A stretch of 64,000 nucleotides of DNA from Russula earlei (lineage: Eukaryota; Basidiomycota; Agaricomycetes; Russulales; Russulaceae). Positions 61,083-64,000 of this stretch are shown here, one piece after another. Every line of letters begins with the position of its first letter. Positions within the stretch are counted from its first letter, which is position 1. The stretch covers positions 1 to 64,000 of the forward strand of contig JAGFNK010000137.1 in assembly GCA_025769875.1 (NCBI GenBank), given 5' to 3'. A program made the position numbers and the translations under genes. Below the pieces are notes generated by a model that was not told where the DNA came from, did not search any database, and worked only from the letters and a program-made list of their open reading frames with translations.

Positions 61083-63559
61083 TAGATTTTTTTTCTTTTT
61101 CTCAATTTGTATTCCACGGCACATACATAATTATACAGAGGTGGTCACAGGCATTGTAAGCTACATACTGTGATTAGGCATTTGTTTCTGAGGTTGTCTG
61201 CAGGTGCGGTATGGCAGCGATAGGGCATAGTGTGTGGTGGTCGGTTGTGGTGGTTAGGTGGGGTGTCTCATGTTTCCTGAATTCCTCTCCTTCCTCCTGG
61301 GTCCCAGGTTTCCCTCAGTTTAAGGCACGCCTTGGTTTCCTTGAGGAAGTGTAGCGTGCTCTTTGCCCATTCAGGGTGATTGAAGAGTTGGGCTAGGTTT
61401 CATGGGCAGCCTCTTGCAGATAGATGCCTGTGGCACACACACATCTTTGAAAAGTGGGCAAGACAGGAGCATGTGCTCAACTGTTTGGACAGGTTCCCCA
61501 CACTGGCACTTGAGCTGTGCAGTTGTGTGTTGTGGGTAGAATCACTGGGTGTATTCCTCAGTGAATGCGTGACCTGTGATAAGTTGGTAGAAAGTGGCTG
61601 TAATTTGTCTCGGGAACTTATCATGTTGACTTGAGACATTGTTCCTGTTATGCTCGGAGTGGTTTCCTGTGTCGGTTCGTTTCGGCCTTCTTTGTGCAGT
61701 TGCGGTGGGGTGGGGTTTCCTGTCGGGTGGCCTGGTGAGGGCTGTGCGGTAGGCGAGGGAGGTGCGGGGCAATTTGTGCCAGCTTCTTTCCCATTCTGCT
61801 ATTGTGTCCTTTTCATGTTTTCTTTTTTGCTCATCTAGGGATAACGGTTCTGTAATGTGCTCAGTGCGCACTGTACTTGCAGTCTCTGTGGCTATTTGTT
61901 TGGCCTTCTGGAAGCCTGTTATTGCGCTGCTCCTGGGAAACCAGAGCAGCCTTATGTTCGTCTCAGGGTGAGTATGGATGATCTCACCTATTCACTTTAG
62001 GTGGCATAGGGCCATTGCTTGTTCATCGTGTGGCTTGTGGTTGATAGCCAGTTCTGTTGCTGCGCGTGTTGGCAGGCAGAGGTGGGCAAAAGTGGGTGTT
62101 GTTGTTGTTTGTGTGTTGAGGTAGTCTGCTAGGGCCTCTAGCCCAGTCCCTAGGGACCAAATATGAGTGCCTTGGTCCGATACCGTTGTTCCAATGACTT
62201 GTTCTTTATGTCCCCGCAAAATCCCTCTTTCGTATAGCACTGCCACTGCCACGCCGATTTGCTTGTGGTCTGACCTGTTTCTGTTAGTTTTGATGCCATT
62301 GCAGAAGATGATGATGGCGTTTCCTGTACAGCATTGTCCTGTAAGTCTGGTCAAAGTGTCTTGTGTTTGCTGGGCATCTGGGGGCTGTGGGTGATTTGAT
62401 TCAATCTTTACCTGTCTGTTCCAGTCTGGGGCGCCTGGTGGGAGTTGGGGGAAGTCTTCAACATGTGGGCTTTTCAGAGTTGTTCAGTGTGCTAACAACC
62501 TTAGGGTGGTCTTCACTTTGGCGCTATTTGGTGTTGGTAGTGGCTCATTGTGGTTCAGTTGGTTGTGCCAGTCACCTCCTAGTCTTCTCTGAAGTTGACT
62601 GTGTTACGAACCAAGGCCAGGTCCTGACCGTAGATGGTCCTATTTCACTCCAAAGAGATCTCTCTCATTACGCATTACCAACTCCCTTCCGTTTTCTGGG
62701 CTATCCCTCCTGCAGTGCAAGACATCGCTATTGCAAAGATACTATAACACGACCAGACACCCGTTTTCTAATCGGGTAATCATCGCGTGGCAGCCACATG
62801 ATCACCCAGCCACCAAGAACCCGAAACAGCGGCACAAACTCTTAGAAACCATCGCATAACTCATCTGACATCATCAAGGCTCCAATGACATCATGGCTGA
62901 CTGAGCAACTCCACAGTGACCTCATAGGCTCACTAAGTGCTCCACAGTGATATCATAATGATGTCATCGCTCCACAATGATCAGTAATGCGCTCAGTAAG
63001 CCTGAAACTTGACACAAGCAAGTTTATGCCTCTGTAGTCCTATTGGAAGGTACCAAAGAGTCTAGAGGAGTCTCAGTTCTTTGTAATCGACCCTGTACAC
63101 TGTATATAAGCCCCAATGAAGTATGGCAATCGTCAGACTGTCCATTTGTGATACTCTCATCTTCCTGGGTACTCCCCTGCGACTGCTCAGTTTAAAGACT
63201 CCCCTCGTCTCCAAGGTACTCCTCTACGACTGCCTTGTTTAAAGCCTCCTCGCTGCACTGGCTTCTAACCTTCGCCTTTGCCTCCAGTTACACGTACCAG
63301 TCCCCATCTGGTACATCTTAGTCATTTGGCTCGTCCTCTTGTTCAACGCTGCCTACGCCGCATACCATCTGTTCCGACCCTTGCCCACCTGCTCCTGAGT
63401 CCTCGCGGATCAGCAGTACGTGTCTTGACAGACTGTGCCTTGTGGTGTGATGTAGCCTTACTGCTGCATTGTTTGTTAGTTTGCCTAGTCATATCTTCAT
63501 TGGGAGGATGGTCAGCAAGTGGTGGAGGGGCTCCCTTGGGGTCATGCGGAAGACTCCTG
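61083..63559 (-). pseudogene. LINE (non-LTR) ORF2 3' part: RNase H and C-terminal motif
   Basis: Minus-strand fragments in shifting frames. 62354-61992 reads NAIIIFCNGIKTNRN and HKQIGVAVAVLYERGILRGH, as in LINE RNase H. Near 61970-61860 comes IRLLWFPRSSAITGFQKANK (relatives: W-x-P-G-H-x-G-I-x-G-N). Then 61871-61542 has FYQLITGHAFTEEYTQ, and near 61530-61450 CQCGEPVQTVEHMLLSCP, the C-terminal Cys/His motif of Tad/L1-like fungal LINEs. A poly-T run at 61087-61094 (poly-A on minus) may mark the 3' end. RT lies beyond the window or is lost. Solo LTR-H interrupts at 62602. Confidence 0.7.
62602..63430 (+). repeat. Solo LTR-H
   Basis: 829 bp, TGTTACGAACC...GTGTCTTGACA, perfect TSD GACTG (62597-62601 and 63431-63435), TATATAAGCC at about 63104. 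Confidence 0.92.
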
Positions 63560-64000
63560 TGTTAAGGCTCCAAAGTGCCCTAAATAAGATCAATGGTCGC
63601 GTCTATAAACGCGTCCTACCAATGCAGATATGCTTGAGTCAAGCAAGCAATACTCGTGGAGGGGAAGGAGTGTTAGATCCTTCTAGAGTATGACAACAAG
63701 ATGAGAGGGGCTCTGCAGATGGGGTAGGAGTCAACTGTTTGGGATTGGCAAACTAAGTCGAGCTTAAGGCTCAACTGTTTCTACTGGGGGCTTTATATAG
63801 CCCTACAGGGATAAGGTTTGTGCTACTGTAGTACTGGTTGGTGCTATAGAAGCAAAAGGCGGCTCATAGAAGCGAGGTTGCTTCTATGTAAACAATCTTG
63901 GTGCTGGAAGCATTAAGTGCTTCCCCAATCAAGGAATCAACATATGTGGCGGTACAGGAACATCTGGGACAGAAGCAATGCTATTCATTGCTTCTTCAGT
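63560..64000 (-). repeat. Partial LTR-F at the window edge
   Basis: Starts TGTTAAGGCTCC after flank TCCTG and runs off the end (about 441 of 600 bp). TTTATATAG at about 63792 gives a minus-strand TATA, and GTCGAGCTTAAGG the conserved RNA-start segment. It could be solo or the edge of another element. Confidence 0.88.

Overview
The window is a fungal, most likely Agaricomycete (mushroom-forming basidiomycete), repeat-rich region. Supporting signs are chromodomain Ty3/gypsy elements, Ty1/copia elements, a PIF/Harbinger transposon with a Myb-like partner gene, CACTA-like and other TIR elements, a LINE, and one host-type gene with two introns of about 50 nt. Species cannot be named from sequence alone. 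Nearly all of the 64 kb is nested transposable elements. Insertion order can be read from target-site duplications (TSDs), most of which match exactly.

Layout. 1-7159: gypsy A (minus), running from the last 12 bases of its 3' LTR to its 5' LTR. 7160-56140: a plus-strand copia element ('copia-1'), split into four pieces by later insertions. Its gag is interrupted at 7566-26494 by an LTR-A holding LTR-D, which holds a Harbinger transposon (7962-20558), which holds solo LTR-G (with a MITE) and solo LTR-F, the latter holding complete gypsy B (10849-18120). Two more TIR elements (20896-23324 and 23519-26306) sit in the same LTR-A. Copia-1 integrase is split at 28132-49579 by gypsy F (plus), itself loaded with four solo LTRs, and whose 3' LTR holds gypsy C (37775-49237, minus). 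Gypsy C carries a 2.9 kb TIR element in pol. Copia-1 is then hit by copia J (50461-55889, minus) and by LTR-L (56141-58860), which holds a 2.2 kb CACTA-like foldback with a solo LTR-A in one arm. 59355-59844 is a small intact gene for a predicted secreted protein. The right end is a solo LTR-A, LINE remnants, a solo LTR-H and a partial LTR-F.

Common logic of the gypsy elements. A, B and C share gag (CCHC knuckle), pol (protease, reverse transcriptase, RNase H, integrase, chromodomain) in the -1 frame relative to gag, and a third ORF between pol and the polypurine tract. That ORF encodes a Pro/Ser-rich, coiled-coil-like protein with a distinctive extended zinc knuckle. Each has a Tf1-like self-priming signature: the bases just inside the 5' LTR are complementary to the predicted 5' end of the element's own RNA. 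Gypsy F shares the -1 arrangement and the priming signature but has lost the ORF3 region. Many stop codons are TGA where the family has Arg, and two catalytic Asp codons became Asn, as expected of C-to-T decay at CpG. No element looks fully active as it stands.
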